In this document: positions 1 through 8,471 of the stretch, one piece after another
Layout of the letters: every line of letters begins with the position of its first letter
How positions within the stretch are numbered: position 1 is the stretch's first letter
Assembly: GCA_030041435.1 (NCBI GenBank)
Contig: JASHNW010000056.1
Span: 1-64,000, forward strand
DNA length: 64,000 nucleotides
Direction: 5' to 3'
DNA from: Acidobacteriaceae bacterium
Lineage (GTDB): Bacteria > Acidobacteriota > Terriglobia > Terriglobales > Acidobacteriaceae
Translations under genes and position numbers: made by a program
Notes under the pieces: generated by a model
Seen by the model: the letters and a program-made list of their open reading frames with translations, nothing else
What the model was told of the DNA's origin: nothing
Database searches by the model: none

Positions 1-971
1 ACGACCAGGGTGGGGATGCGGCTGGGCAAGCTGTATCGCGCGATGGCTTCCACCGGAGCGGGACTCAGGCCATCCAGCGGGTCGGTCGGGACGAGGGCGA
101 AGAAGTACCGAGCCAGGGTGGCCGGCAGATCGGCCTCAGGAACCGGATGCATGAGCCGGATGCCGTCCTGCTCCATTGCCGCGCGATCGAAATTCAGCAT
201 CTTTGGGTCTTTCACATTGCAGTACCAGTCCACCCCGATGCCGGTGCCCCGCAGGATCTGGCGCAGCAGGTCCAGCCAACGCTGTCCCCAGATATTCCCC
301 AGCAGGGCGCCACGCGGTGGGGCATCGTCTGCCGGAGCCGGAGCCAGGGTGGTACGGATCACGCTCTCCGAAACCAGCGGCGGGACCACCCAGAATTTCA
401 TTCCATATTTACTTTCGTAGGCTTCCCGCATCTCGGGGCCGATGACCAGGCGAAGATCGGACCGGGCCAGCAGCTCTTCCATCAGTTCGTCCGATATGCC
501 GTTCGCGGCGACGTTCTTGTCGTCCATGACGTAGGTACAGAGCGGCATCCCGTGCAGGTCCTTGAGCGCCAGGCTCACCGTCGCCTCGCCGGGCAGATAG
601 GGAATGCAGAGCGCACGCCGCACGTTTGCGCCCCGCATGTAAATCTGTACGGTTGCGGAAACCTCGACGCGGGAGCCCGATGCCAGAGGCAGGCAGAACG
701 CGGCGGCTCCGAATTTCTGGTCCCCATCGTAAAAATCGTGCGTGCGCAGGGACACGATGGAGGACGAATCCGGGAACATCCTGCGCACCAGGGTTCCGGT
801 GCCGTGTGCTTCGTTGACTTCGCAGGCGGTGATCACCAGATCCGCGGGATCGGGCAGATCTCCGGAGTGAATGACCAAACCGTCGGGGGTTTGACCGCTC
901 TGCAGAGCAGCCACCATTCCCTGCAGCCTGGCGCGCGCCTTTTCCGCAATCATAAGCGGGCTACCGATCAT
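1..971 (-). CDS. Glycosyltransferase-like protein, C-terminus beyond window
   Basis: The frame opens at ATG 971 and is still open at base 1, so about 323 residues are visible and the end is missing. The last visible part, containing YFFALVPTDPLDG and then SLPSRIP, resembles the acidic/proline donor-site region of GT-B glycosyltransferases of capsule clusters, and a Rossmann-like middle (SDLRLVIGPEMREAY) supports this. There is no signal peptide, so a cytoplasmic enzyme is expected. AAGGAG at 985-990 is 13 bases upstream, a loose fit; Met7 (953) is an alternative start. It is divergent from the neighbouring sugar epimerase, which fits surface-glycan synthesis. The donor and acceptor cannot be told, and the family call is by resemblance only. 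Confidence 0.65.
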   Translation of the reverse strand, partial: MIGSPLMIAEKARARLQGMVAALQSGQTPDGLVIHSGDLPDPADLVITACEVNEAHGTGTLVRRMFPDSSSIVSLRTHDFYDGDQKFGAAAFCLPLASGSRVEVSATVQIYMRGANVRRALCIPYLPGEATVSLALKDLHGMPLCTYVMDDKNVAANGISDELMEELLARSDLRLVIGPEMREAYESKYGMKFWVVPPLVSESVIRTTLAPAPADDAPPRGALLGNIWGQRWLDLLRQILRGTGIGVDWYCNVKDPKMLNFDRAAMEQDGIRLMHPVPEADLPATLARYFFALVPTDPLDGLSPAPVEAIARYSLPSRIPTLV

Positions 972-1171
972 AGAGGGTGCCGATCTCCTTACGCGAAATG
1001 CAATACCGCCTGCTGCGCACGCGGGGGGCGCGCATCGTTCAGTCTGAATGGAGTGAGTAATCGACGGATGCGGAGAGGCGGAAGTGAGCAGGCGAACGGC
1101 TTCAGCCGGTCCTCAGCAGGACCGCGATTGCAGCGTTGTTTTCTCGCTCCTGACGATCACGGTCTGGCAGA

Positions 1172-1200
1172 TTGACAAGCGGAAATTATGCGGCTATGCT
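1172..1200 (+). promoter_or_regulatory. Sigma-70-type promoter of the CDP-sugar epimerase gene
   Basis: TTGACA at 1172-1177 and TATGCT at 1195-1200 are separated by exactly 17 bases. Transcription would begin near 1207, leaving a leader of about 40 bases before the epimerase start. This rules out translation from GTG 1084, which lies upstream of the promoter. Confidence 0.75.
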
Positions 1201-1251
1201 ACCACAAATTTCCCCAATGCTGGGTTGCTCTCGGGGATCTCCGAGGTGCAT

Positions 1252-2373
1252 TTGAAGGCCATCGTGACAGGATCCGGCGGACTGGTGGGGTCTGCCTGCG
1301 CACGTTTTTTTGCTGAGCAGGGATGGCAGGTTATCGGTCTCGATAACAACATGCGCCAGGAGTTCTTCGGGCCCCAGGGGTCAACCTCGTCCGAGGTCGT
1401 CAATCTGCGACAGACGGTGCCTGGCTACCGCCATTACTCTTTCGATATTCGCGACCGCCAGAAGATACGCGATCTGCTGCGCTCCGAGCGGCCGGACATG
1501 GTGATTCACACTGCGGCCCAGCCGTCGCACGACAAAGCCAGCGCCATCCCCTACGATGACTTCGATATTAACGCGGTGGGGACCCTGAACCTGCTGGTGG
1601 CGGCGCGGGATTATTGTCCCGAATCTCCGATCTGCTTCACCAGCACCAACAAGGTTTACGGCGACCGGCCGAACACAATTCCGCTGCGCGAACTGGATAC
1701 GCGGTTCGATTATGCCGATGGGCGTGACGGCATCGACGAGAGTATGTCCATCGATTCCTCGCTGCATTCCCTGTTCGGAGTGTCCAAGGCTTCAGCCGAC
1801 CTTCTCTGCCAGGAATTCGGCCGCTATTACAACATGCCCACCGGCATCTTTCGCTGTGGCTGCCTCACCGGTCCCCACCATGCTGCCGTGGAGCTGCACG
1901 GGTATCTGGCCTACATCGTGCTGTGCGCGGTGCGCGGCAAGCCGTATTCCGTCTACGGCTATCAGGGCAAGCAGGTGCGCGACCAGATCCACTGCTCCGA
2001 CGTGGCTTCGCTGTTTCTGGAGTTTTACAAATCGCCGCGACCCGGCGAGGTCTTCAATCTTGGCGGCGGGCGCGCCAACAGCATTTCCATCGTGGAAACA
2101 ATTGCAGCTCTCGGAGATATGGGCTTCGATCTGGAATACCAGATGTTCGAGAAGAACCGCATCGGGGATCATATCTGCTATATCTCCGATATCAGCAAGG
2201 TCCGCACATGTTATCCGGGGTGGGAGATGCAGTACGATCTGCCGCGAATCCTCACCGAGATGGCCGCGCGGTATTGCGCCGCCGAAACCAGGTCGGCCAC
2301 AAAAGGGAGGCTGCGCCGCCGGCGCCGGTCCGGCAGCGACAGACTTGCCCCGCCTGTACCGGAGAGTCTGTAA
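1252..2373 (+). CDS. rfbE: CDP-paratose 2-epimerase-like NAD-dependent epimerase
   Basis: This is an extended short-chain dehydrogenase of 373 residues, matching the CDP-paratose/CDP-tyvelose 2-epimerase family in length and motifs. It has an N-terminal NAD loop (TGSGGLVG, residues 6-13), then FTSTNKVYG, the GIDESMSID segment, CLTGPHH and KQVRDQIH. By family it would epimerise C2 of a CDP-3,6-dideoxyhexose for a surface glycan. TTG 1252 is chosen because it gives the family N-terminus M-K-A-I-V-T-G and lies just after the promoter at 1172-1200; GTG 1246 is equally possible. The usual catalytic Tyr of Tyr-x3-Lys appears as Phe175 with Lys179. No other CDP-dideoxysugar genes are in the window, so the true substrate is open. 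Confidence 0.85.
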   Translation: MKAIVTGSGGLVGSACARFFAEQGWQVIGLDNNMRQEFFGPQGSTSSEVVNLRQTVPGYRHYSFDIRDRQKIRDLLRSERPDMVIHTAAQPSHDKASAIPYDDFDINAVGTLNLLVAARDYCPESPICFTSTNKVYGDRPNTIPLRELDTRFDYADGRDGIDESMSIDSSLHSLFGVSKASADLLCQEFGRYYNMPTGIFRCGCLTGPHHAAVELHGYLAYIVLCAVRGKPYSVYGYQGKQVRDQIHCSDVASLFLEFYKSPRPGEVFNLGGGRANSISIVETIAALGDMGFDLEYQMFEKNRIGDHICYISDISKVRTCYPGWEMQYDLPRILTEMAARYCAAETRSATKGRLRRRRRSGSDRLAPPVPESL

Positions 2374-2416
2374 CTATGGCTCGCTAGCTCTCTCGTGCGA
2401 CTGGCGCCGGTCGCGC

Positions 2417-3184
2417 CTATTCGGTGTGGAAATGATACTGCTCAGCCAAAGCATCGATGCGCGCAAGCTGCTCCGGAGTGAGAAGCACTCGGCCGTAGCC
2501 CGAGCTGCCGTCGCGGATATGGTCCAGATTGAGAAGCGTTTCGCGATCGTGGACGAAACGGTCGAAGCGTACCAGCTTATCCGCATCCACGCCGGATTTG
2601 AGCTGGTCGACGCGGGCTCGCGCACTCTCGATCGACGTCTTCTCGCCGATCGCACGCAGAATTTCCCGCGGCGCCTCGATTCCGAGGTAGCGGGCGATTC
2701 CGGCGATCGCATCCAGCGGCTGAGAAATAACAGAATGATAGCCGAGGATCAGAGCTTTGCCGCTTTCGCGGTGCAGCCGATATAACTCCAGAGCGCCCTG
2801 CAGGGCTAACCAGGTATGATCGAAGTCATATTGGAACATTCGCATAAAGGACGCAGCCGCATCGGCCAGGTCGCGGCAGGTGTAAATCACCTTTGCCCGG
2901 CCAGCGTCGATCAGCTCCCGGGCGAGCGCGTCGAGCATGTGGCACTTCAGCACCCGGTACCGGGCGGATGGCGGCGCGGCGGCAAGGAACGCGCGGGTGT
3001 CTTCGCCGTAGTCGCCGTAGACCAGCGAACCGGCGGCGGCCCGCATCAGGTGCAGAGCCACGTTGTAGGACCAAGTCGAAGCGCTGCGGATCATTCCGTT
3101 GCAGAGCACGAGGTCCCACGTGCCGTCGGCCGTAAGTCGCACGTTTGCCGGTGCGCCGCCGTTGCATTCGGAATTCACAGTCAT
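2417..3184 (-). CDS. Sulfotransferase-domain protein
   Basis: The 255-residue protein resembles P-loop sulfotransferases. An N-terminal beta strand followed by IRSASTW matches the PAPS 5'-phosphosulfate-binding loop (usual form R-S-G/A-T-T-W), and VIYTCRDLADAAASFMRMF matches the following strand and 3'-phosphate-binding region (usual form R-[ND]-P-x-D). By family it would transfer sulfate from PAPS to a hydroxyl or amine. ATG 3184 is chosen over the longer frame from 3328 because the protein fold begins just after it and the upstream codons look non-coding. It is convergent with the epimerase gene and divergent from an ABC exporter, which suggests modification of a surface glycan, though a small-molecule acceptor is possible. 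Confidence 0.7.
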   Translation of the reverse strand: MTVNSECNGGAPANVRLTADGTWDLVLCNGMIRSASTWSYNVALHLMRAAAGSLVYGDYGEDTRAFLAAAPPSARYRVLKCHMLDALARELIDAGRAKVIYTCRDLADAAASFMRMFQYDFDHTWLALQGALELYRLHRESGKALILGYHSVISQPLDAIAGIARYLGIEAPREILRAIGEKTSIESARARVDQLKSGVDADKLVRFDRFVHDRETLLNLDHIRDGSSGYGRVLLTPEQLARIDALAEQYHFHTE

Positions 3185-3362
3185 CCTCAGCGCGGGTTCC
3201 TGGCCGTGGCGCGATGGATCGGCCCGAAGCCATCGCCGTATCGAACGCACTATAGCATACCTGGGCGGTCCGTCCTCGTGTGCGCACGGCAGCGCAGCCG
3301 CTCGCGTGTGCCGGCAAATCGCGGCCAAATCCTCATTCGGCCGGTGGGTTGGGGGTGACCGG

Positions 3363-4103
3363 TTGCTGGTCGAAGTCGCTCATCTCGTCAAGCGGTTCCG
3401 CGACGTCACGGTGGTCGACGGCGTGTCGTTCTCGATCGCGGACGGGGAGATTCTCGGCCTGCTCGGGCCGAATGGCGCCGGCAAGTCCACCACCATTCAG
3501 ATGGTGATGGGGCTCATCCGCCCCACATCCGGAGAGATCCGCATTTTCGGTTTGTCCTTCAGCCGCCACCGCGGCGAGATCCTGCGAAGAATGAACATCG
3601 CTTCACCGTATCTCTCCCTTCCTGCGCGGCTGACTGTGTATGAAAGCCTCGATATCTATGCCCGGCTGTATGGAGTTACTCATCGCGCGGAGAAGATAGC
3701 CCAGTTGCTGCAGCGGTTCGAAATCGAGCATCTGAGAGCGAGCCTCGTCGGCCGCCTTTCCTCCGGTGAAGTGGTACGAGTCACTTTGGCGAGAGCGCTG
3801 CTCAACGAACCGAAGCTTCTGCTGCTTGACGAACCGACGGCCTTCCTCGACCCGCACGCAGCCGCGCGGATGCGAGAGACCATCCTTGCGGTGCAGCGGG
3901 ACTCCGGTATGGCCGTGCTCTATACCTCGCACAACATGGCGGAGGTGGAGCAGATGTGCAGCCGTATCGTGTTCCTGCATCGCGGACGGGTGCTCGTCAC
4001 AGGCAGTCCCATCGAGGTGAGCCGATCCATCCTGAGGACCGACATCAACAGGCCCGCGCTCCAGGAAGTCTATCAGCACGTTGCGGCAGGGAGGGTGCGG
4101 TGA
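3363..4103 (+). CDS. ABC-2 type exporter, ATP-binding subunit
   Basis: This 246-residue ATPase has Walker A (GPNGAGKST), an LSSGE signature in place of LSGGQ, Walker B (LLLLDEPTAFLDP) and the H-loop in YTSHNM. It is the short, single-domain kind that pairs with ABC-2 permeases for drug, lipid or polysaccharide export, and it lacks the C-terminal glycan-binding domain of Wzt. TTG 3363 is chosen because the purine run GGGGG just upstream can serve as a ribosome-binding site and the ABC domain begins at once with VEVAHLVKRF. Its stop overlaps the permease start (GTGA), so the two are translationally coupled. The position beside glycan enzymes suggests a glycolipid or glycan substrate, which is inference. 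Confidence 0.85.
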   Translation: MLVEVAHLVKRFRDVTVVDGVSFSIADGEILGLLGPNGAGKSTTIQMVMGLIRPTSGEIRIFGLSFSRHRGEILRRMNIASPYLSLPARLTVYESLDIYARLYGVTHRAEKIAQLLQRFEIEHLRASLVGRLSSGEVVRVTLARALLNEPKLLLLDEPTAFLDPHAAARMRETILAVQRDSGMAVLYTSHNMAEVEQMCSRIVFLHRGRVLVTGSPIEVSRSILRTDINRPALQEVYQHVAAGRVR

Positions 4104-4888
4104 ACGTCGACCGCATCGTGGCCGTCATCCTGCGCCAGGCGTACGAATCGCGCAGGAACCTCGATCGCATGATGGACATGCTTTACTGGCCCGTGCTCGA
4201 TGTGTTTCTGTGGGGATTCTTCACGGTTTATCTTTCCCGCACCGGAACTCTCCGGCCGGGGATCGTCGGCTTCCTGCTGGGGGGCGCGATTCTGTGGGGC
4301 GTCTTTCGTGCGTTTCAGCGCGATATGACGATCGGCGTGCTCAGCGATCTTTGGTCGCGGAACCTCGGCACGCTCTTCGCCACGCCGCTGACGGTCTGGG
4401 AATATATGGGCGCGCTGCTGGCGCTCAATCTGGCGAAGACCGTGGCCGGGGTGAGCTTTGCCGCACTGATAGCCTGGATCGCCTACGCGTACAAAATCTT
4501 CCCATTTACGCTGCGGCTGCTGCCTTCGCTGCTCAACCTGATTCTCTTCGCCTTCGTCGTGGGCCTGGCCATCACAGGCCTGATCCTGCGCTTCACCACC
4601 CGGATCCAGGGGCTCACGTGGAGCTTCACCGGATTTCTTCTGCCGGTGTCCTGCGTCTTCTACCCGGTGAGCTCTCTGCCCAGAAGTCTGCGTCCGGTGG
4701 CGTGGGCTCTCCCCACGACACATGCCTTCGAGGGCATGCGCGCGGTCCTCGCGGGGAAGCCCGCGCCCGCGGCGTATCTGGTCTGGGGGCTTCTGCTGAA
4801 TCTTCTGTACCTGGCTGCAACGGTCGCGTTTTTCCACTGGATGTTCGAGCGCGCCCGGGCTGAGGGACTGCTTGTGAAGCAGGATTGA
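4100..4888 (+). CDS. ABC-2 type exporter, permease subunit
   Basis: The 262-residue membrane protein has about six hydrophobic segments in the layout of ABC-2 permeases: an amphipathic N-terminus, then helices from residue 25 onward, ending with a short cytoplasmic tail. The stretch LLPVSCVFYPVSSLP before the last two helices is the typical ABC-2 loop. It starts at GTG 4100 with GGAGG at 4090-4094 and overlaps the stop codon of the ATPase gene by four bases, so the two subunits should be made in fixed ratio. The substrate cannot be read from sequence; the glycan-cluster context is the only hint. Confidence 0.82.
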   Translation: MNVDRIVAVILRQAYESRRNLDRMMDMLYWPVLDVFLWGFFTVYLSRTGTLRPGIVGFLLGGAILWGVFRAFQRDMTIGVLSDLWSRNLGTLFATPLTVWEYMGALLALNLAKTVAGVSFAALIAWIAYAYKIFPFTLRLLPSLLNLILFAFVVGLAITGLILRFTTRIQGLTWSFTGFLLPVSCVFYPVSSLPRSLRPVAWALPTTHAFEGMRAVLAGKPAPAAYLVWGLLLNLLYLAATVAFFHWMFERARAEGLLVKQD

Positions 4889-5338
4889 ATATTCCCTCGC
4901 TGAGGTGCGAAGTTTCCCCGTTGACGGCAATTCCTGAGTTCCTGTGGCCTTTCGGATTCTGCGCAAGGTCGCCGCTCCCTGAGGGACACGTCGACTTGAG
5001 TGCAGTGGCTTCGGGATACACCGACTCAGCAATTGCGATAGCTGGGCGAAAGTTGCACTAAGAACCTCGATTCGCCGTATTTTCCATAAATTCGGGGCCG
5101 CACCGGAGCGGCTCTGGAAGTTGGGAACAGTACGCAGCACAGGATTTTCTTGACTAACGCCGAAGCGCCTACTATGATCCTCCGGCGAGAGTGGCAGCGG
5201 CGCGGAGACATTTCTCCAGCTGCTGTCCAGTCATTCTTCCCGACGAGCTCGATTTCCCCTCCGTAGCTCCCAGTTGAGTGGTTCCAGGGCAACCCTGAGC
5301 GAGGATCTCGCGTGCCGCGAGTTCCGGAGGAAATGTTT
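4889..5338 (+). other. 450-base intergenic region with promoter and long leader
   Basis: No gene is supported here. The first half shows nothing recognisable. After the promoter at 5150-5178 the expected leader is about 150 bases and can fold: a 5-bp hairpin at 5285-5297 (CAGGG/CCCTG) and another at 5307-5321 (CTCGC/GCGAG) sit just before GGAGG at 5326-5330. No known riboswitch class could be recognised. Confidence 0.5.
5150..5178 (+). promoter_or_regulatory. Sigma-70-type promoter of the lectin/Ig-like protein gene
   Basis: TTGACT at 5150-5155 and TATGAT at 5173-5178 have a 17-base spacer. The predicted transcript starts near 5185 and has a leader of about 150 bases before ATG 5339. Confidence 0.7.
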
Positions 5339-8300
5339 ATGCGCTTGTCCGGGTCAAAGCAGAACCTGGTGGTTGCTACCTGCTTCGCGGCAATCTGTAC
5401 ACTGGCTTCGCCCATTCTGCGAGCACAGCAGGTCACCTATTACGATTTTGACGGGCCGCAGGCGAATCAGAGCCAGCAGGTGTCCTATGCCTGCACGGCC
5501 GCTTCGCTGGCCACCGGCACGTCGGGCCCGCTGTTCTGCTTCAACGACGCGACGGGAGCGAACGCGAATCCATCGTTCTTCCTGGATCTCTATCCGGCCA
5601 GCATCGACCCAAATCCGGCGGACAATCCTCCGGTGAGCAGTTACCAGTACGCGACGCAGATGACCCCGTCGTCGCCCAGCGAGTCCTCGAGTATGTGGTT
5701 TTCGGTCCCGCAGAAGGTCGTCAACGGGTTCACGGCATATTTCGTCTTTAAACTTACACCTCAGAACAGCCAGGCCGACGGGGTGGCCTTCGTGATCCAG
5801 AACGCTCAGGGCGGCGGCACGGATGCCACCACGGGCTGCGTCGAGCAGGGCAGCGGCCCGAGCGCCGTCGCGACGAACAGCCAGGGAGGTTGCATCGGCT
5901 ACGGCGGCATCGACAACAGTCTCGCTCTGGAGTTCGATACCTACGACAACAGTAACTTCGGCGATCCCAATGCCAATCACATCGCGCTGCAGAGCTGCGG
6001 GCTCAATACGAACGGGGTGGGTCTGCCCAATTCACCCGATCACAGCACCTGCGCCGTCCAGCTGCTCGACAGCAACGGCAATCCCTTCTCCGCCATCGTC
6101 GTCTCTCCGCAGATGTCGACGGCGACACCCACGCCAGTCAACCTCGCCGATGGCAACATCCATCAGGTGGTGGTGATCTACAACGGCCCGAATGACACGC
6201 CGGCCAACACCATCCAGGTGTATCTGGATCCTCCGTTCGTTACCGGCACCCACACGCCGGATCCGACGCAGGGGGCAACGCCGATTCTGCAGGGGTCGTA
6301 CAACATTGCCACCAGCATCGGTCCCTTCATCAACAGCGGTACCGCAACCAACCCCTCGCTCGACAGCGCTTATGTCGGTTTCACCTCCGCAACCGGGGCC
6401 TCAGACGAGCAGCAGGAGATCCTGGCCTGGACCTTCACGCCGCACACCACGGTCACGCAGCAGCAGCCGCTGAACACTCAGGGCCAGCCGACGGATTTCC
6501 CGTTTGGCACGCACAGCTACGCCGTTACCTACCCTCAGAACGTCGTTCCGGGGGGAATCACCATGACCGTCACGGCGAACACGATCAGTCCGGCTCTGTT
6601 CTCCTCGTTAATTGGATCCACTCCCTTTGCCGGCTCGCAGTGTCAGGTGTATGACGACACCGGCGGGAACTGCATCGTTTACTCGGTCTCCTGCTCGGAC
6701 GCAAGCGGGCCGATTGCGTGCCCAACCCCGCCGCCAGCGAATCCGCCGATCAATTGCGCGGCGAATCCGACCAACAATATCAACTGCATCCTTCTGAACT
6801 CCGCTTATAACAACACGATTCAGCCGACTTCTCCCGGGTTCCTGCAGGGAGATCCGTTCTATACGCCCATCGCGCAGATCGTTGGCACCGGATCGATCGG
6901 GACCGTGACCTGCGGCACCGCGACTGCGACCGGCGAGTGCCCGGTCACGGTGGGCCAAACGGTGACGATTGGAGGGCAGCCCTCCAGTTCCACCAACTTC
7001 AACGGGACCTACACCGTGGCCTCGGTGCCGGCGACGAGTCAATTCACCTTCAGCAGCACGGTTGCGGCGACGGTGAACGGGGGATATCTGACCTCGACGA
7101 ACGTCCAGAACATCTTCACCTCCTACACGCCGCAGAACCTGGACGGCACTTCCGCCGGCAGCACGCACACGTTCTCCGACTTCATTGCGACGGCGGTAAC
7201 GACGGTCGGCAGTCAGACGCAGCTCACGGCCACGACCAACAGCCCGATGCAGGGCGCCAGCGACCTGCTGACAGTCACCGTCAGCGCGCTCTCCGCGCAG
7301 GTCCCGGGACCGGGCAATATGCCTACTGACGCGGTTCCCGCAATAGCTCCCAGCACGGTCACCTTCGGCACCGGACCCACGTCGGACCTGACGCCCATCC
7401 CGGGGTGCATCAACGTTGCGGTCACGCCCACCTCGGCCACGACCGGAACCGCGGTGTGCAGTTATACGCCCTCCGCGACCGGCCCGGTGACCGTCACGGC
7501 GCAGTACTCCGATGTCTATCACGTGCCCAGCGCTTCCACGTTGAACCTCAACGTGACGCCGCCCTACGATACAGCGATCCAGCTGACGTTCGGCAGCACC
7601 ATGCTGACCTGGCCCGCCACAACCACGGAATCCGTCTGCGTCACGCCCGCGACGTCGGCGCCGGCCACGGGATCGGTGCTGCTGTACGACGGCACCACAC
7701 TCCTGAAGGCGCAGACGCTGGGCAGCAACGGCTGCGCGACGTGGATCATCTCGCCGCCGCTCGCCGCGGGCACGCACAGCATCACGGCCGACTACTCCGG
7801 GGATACAAACAATTCCGCCGGGAATTCGGCGCCGGTCACGATCACAGTCAATCCGGCGACTGTGTTCATGGCGCCGTTGTGCGGCCCGTCATCGGTAGCG
7901 TATGGCAACAACTACGCCTGCGCAGTCGGCCTGGCTTACGAAATTGGGCTGGTGAAAGGCACGCTGAATTACAGCCTGGATGGCGGGGCGCCGGTGACTG
8001 TTCCAGTCACCTTCGGGCTTGCTCTGTTCAACATCACACGGCCGGCCCTCGGAGCGCATCATCTGGTCCTGAGCTTCCCGGCGCAAACGAACTATACCGC
8101 AGCCGGGCCGCAAACGGAGACGTTCACGGTGACGGTCGCGCCGGTGACTGTAACGCTGACGCCGTCGACGAGGTCCACTACGCTGGGCAAGACCGTGACG
8201 ATCACAGCGTCTGTCAATTCAGCGAGCGCGGGCGCGCCGAACGCCAGCGGCGTGGTGTCGTTTTACCTCGGCGCCACACTGCTGCAAACCCTCCCGGTCA

Positions 8301-8431
8301 ACGGCAGCGGCGTTGCGGTGTACTCCACAACCGCGCTGCCGGTGGGCAGCGATGTCATCACCGCGACCTACAGCGGCGGCACGAACTACGGCACGGGCTC
8401 GGCCAGCGTCACGATTACGGTCGCGAAGTAG
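5339..8431 (+). CDS. Secreted L-type-lectin and Ig-like repeat protein
   Basis: The 1030-residue product starts with a signal peptide (MRLSGSKQNLVV to about residue 33, with an A-Q-Q cleavage region). Residues about 35-380 read as a concanavalin-like legume/L-type lectin domain: YYDFDGP, an interior strand DGVAFVIQN, a GGIDNSLALEFDTYDN metal/sugar-site region and a closing AYVGFTSATG strand. The remainder is low in charge, rich in Thr/Pro/Gly, and holds at least two bacterial Ig-like repeats at the C-terminus, each ending in the G-T-H-S-I-T-A-D-Y-S-G-D or S-D-V-I-T-A-T-Y-S-G-G type of strand. It probably binds glycans outside the cell. ATG 5339 is preferred to GTG 5312 and ATG 5333 because GGAGG at 5326-5330 is 8 bases away and the signal peptide begins there. 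Confidence 0.75.
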   Translation: MRLSGSKQNLVVATCFAAICTLASPILRAQQVTYYDFDGPQANQSQQVSYACTAASLATGTSGPLFCFNDATGANANPSFFLDLYPASIDPNPADNPPVSSYQYATQMTPSSPSESSSMWFSVPQKVVNGFTAYFVFKLTPQNSQADGVAFVIQNAQGGGTDATTGCVEQGSGPSAVATNSQGGCIGYGGIDNSLALEFDTYDNSNFGDPNANHIALQSCGLNTNGVGLPNSPDHSTCAVQLLDSNGNPFSAIVVSPQMSTATPTPVNLADGNIHQVVVIYNGPNDTPANTIQVYLDPPFVTGTHTPDPTQGATPILQGSYNIATSIGPFINSGTATNPSLDSAYVGFTSATGASDEQQEILAWTFTPHTTVTQQQPLNTQGQPTDFPFGTHSYAVTYPQNVVPGGITMTVTANTISPALFSSLIGSTPFAGSQCQVYDDTGGNCIVYSVSCSDASGPIACPTPPPANPPINCAANPTNNINCILLNSAYNNTIQPTSPGFLQGDPFYTPIAQIVGTGSIGTVTCGTATATGECPVTVGQTVTIGGQPSSSTNFNGTYTVASVPATSQFTFSSTVAATVNGGYLTSTNVQNIFTSYTPQNLDGTSAGSTHTFSDFIATAVTTVGSQTQLTATTNSPMQGASDLLTVTVSALSAQVPGPGNMPTDAVPAIAPSTVTFGTGPTSDLTPIPGCINVAVTPTSATTGTAVCSYTPSATGPVTVTAQYSDVYHVPSASTLNLNVTPPYDTAIQLTFGSTMLTWPATTTESVCVTPATSAPATGSVLLYDGTTLLKAQTLGSNGCATWIISPPLAAGTHSITADYSGDTNNSAGNSAPVTITVNPATVFMAPLCGPSSVAYGNNYACAVGLAYEIGLVKGTLNYSLDGGAPVTVPVTFGLALFNITRPALGAHHLVLSFPAQTNYTAAGPQTETFTVTVAPVTVTLTPSTRSTTLGKTVTITASVNSASAGAPNASGVVSFYLGATLLQTLPVNGSGVAVYSTTALPVGSDVITATYSGGTNYGTGSASVTITVAK

Positions 8432-8439
8432 CCCTGGGG

Positions 8440-8467
8440 GATCCCGGCGGTGCGCACCACCGGGATC
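8440..8467. terminator. Inverted repeat between convergent genes, likely bidirectional terminator
   Basis: GATCCCGG (8440-8447) pairs with CCGGGATC (8460-8467), with one mismatch and four further pairs (GGTG/CACC) inside. It lies in the 40-base gap between two convergent stops. There is no T-run, so its role as terminator is inferred from position. Confidence 0.5.
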
Positions 8468-8471
8468 GCCT

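Noticed and set aside
1084-1251. Longer N-terminus for the CDP-sugar epimerase from GTG 1084
   Set aside because: The promoter TTGACA-17-TATGCT lies inside it at 1172-1200 and the family N-terminus begins at 1252.
4073-5140. Long antisense open frame on the minus strand
   Set aside because: It is opposite the ABC permease, rich in His/Arg/Gln as expected of a GC-rich shadow frame, and has no domain or ribosome-binding site.
5285-5330. c-di-GMP (GEMM) riboswitch before the lectin gene
   Set aside because: A CAGGGCAA stretch resembles the start of GEMM, but the second conserved half is missing.
6608-7777. Long minus-strand open frame inside the lectin gene
   Set aside because: Composition is an Arg/Gly-rich shadow of the Thr/Pro-rich coding strand, which has a signal peptide and domains.
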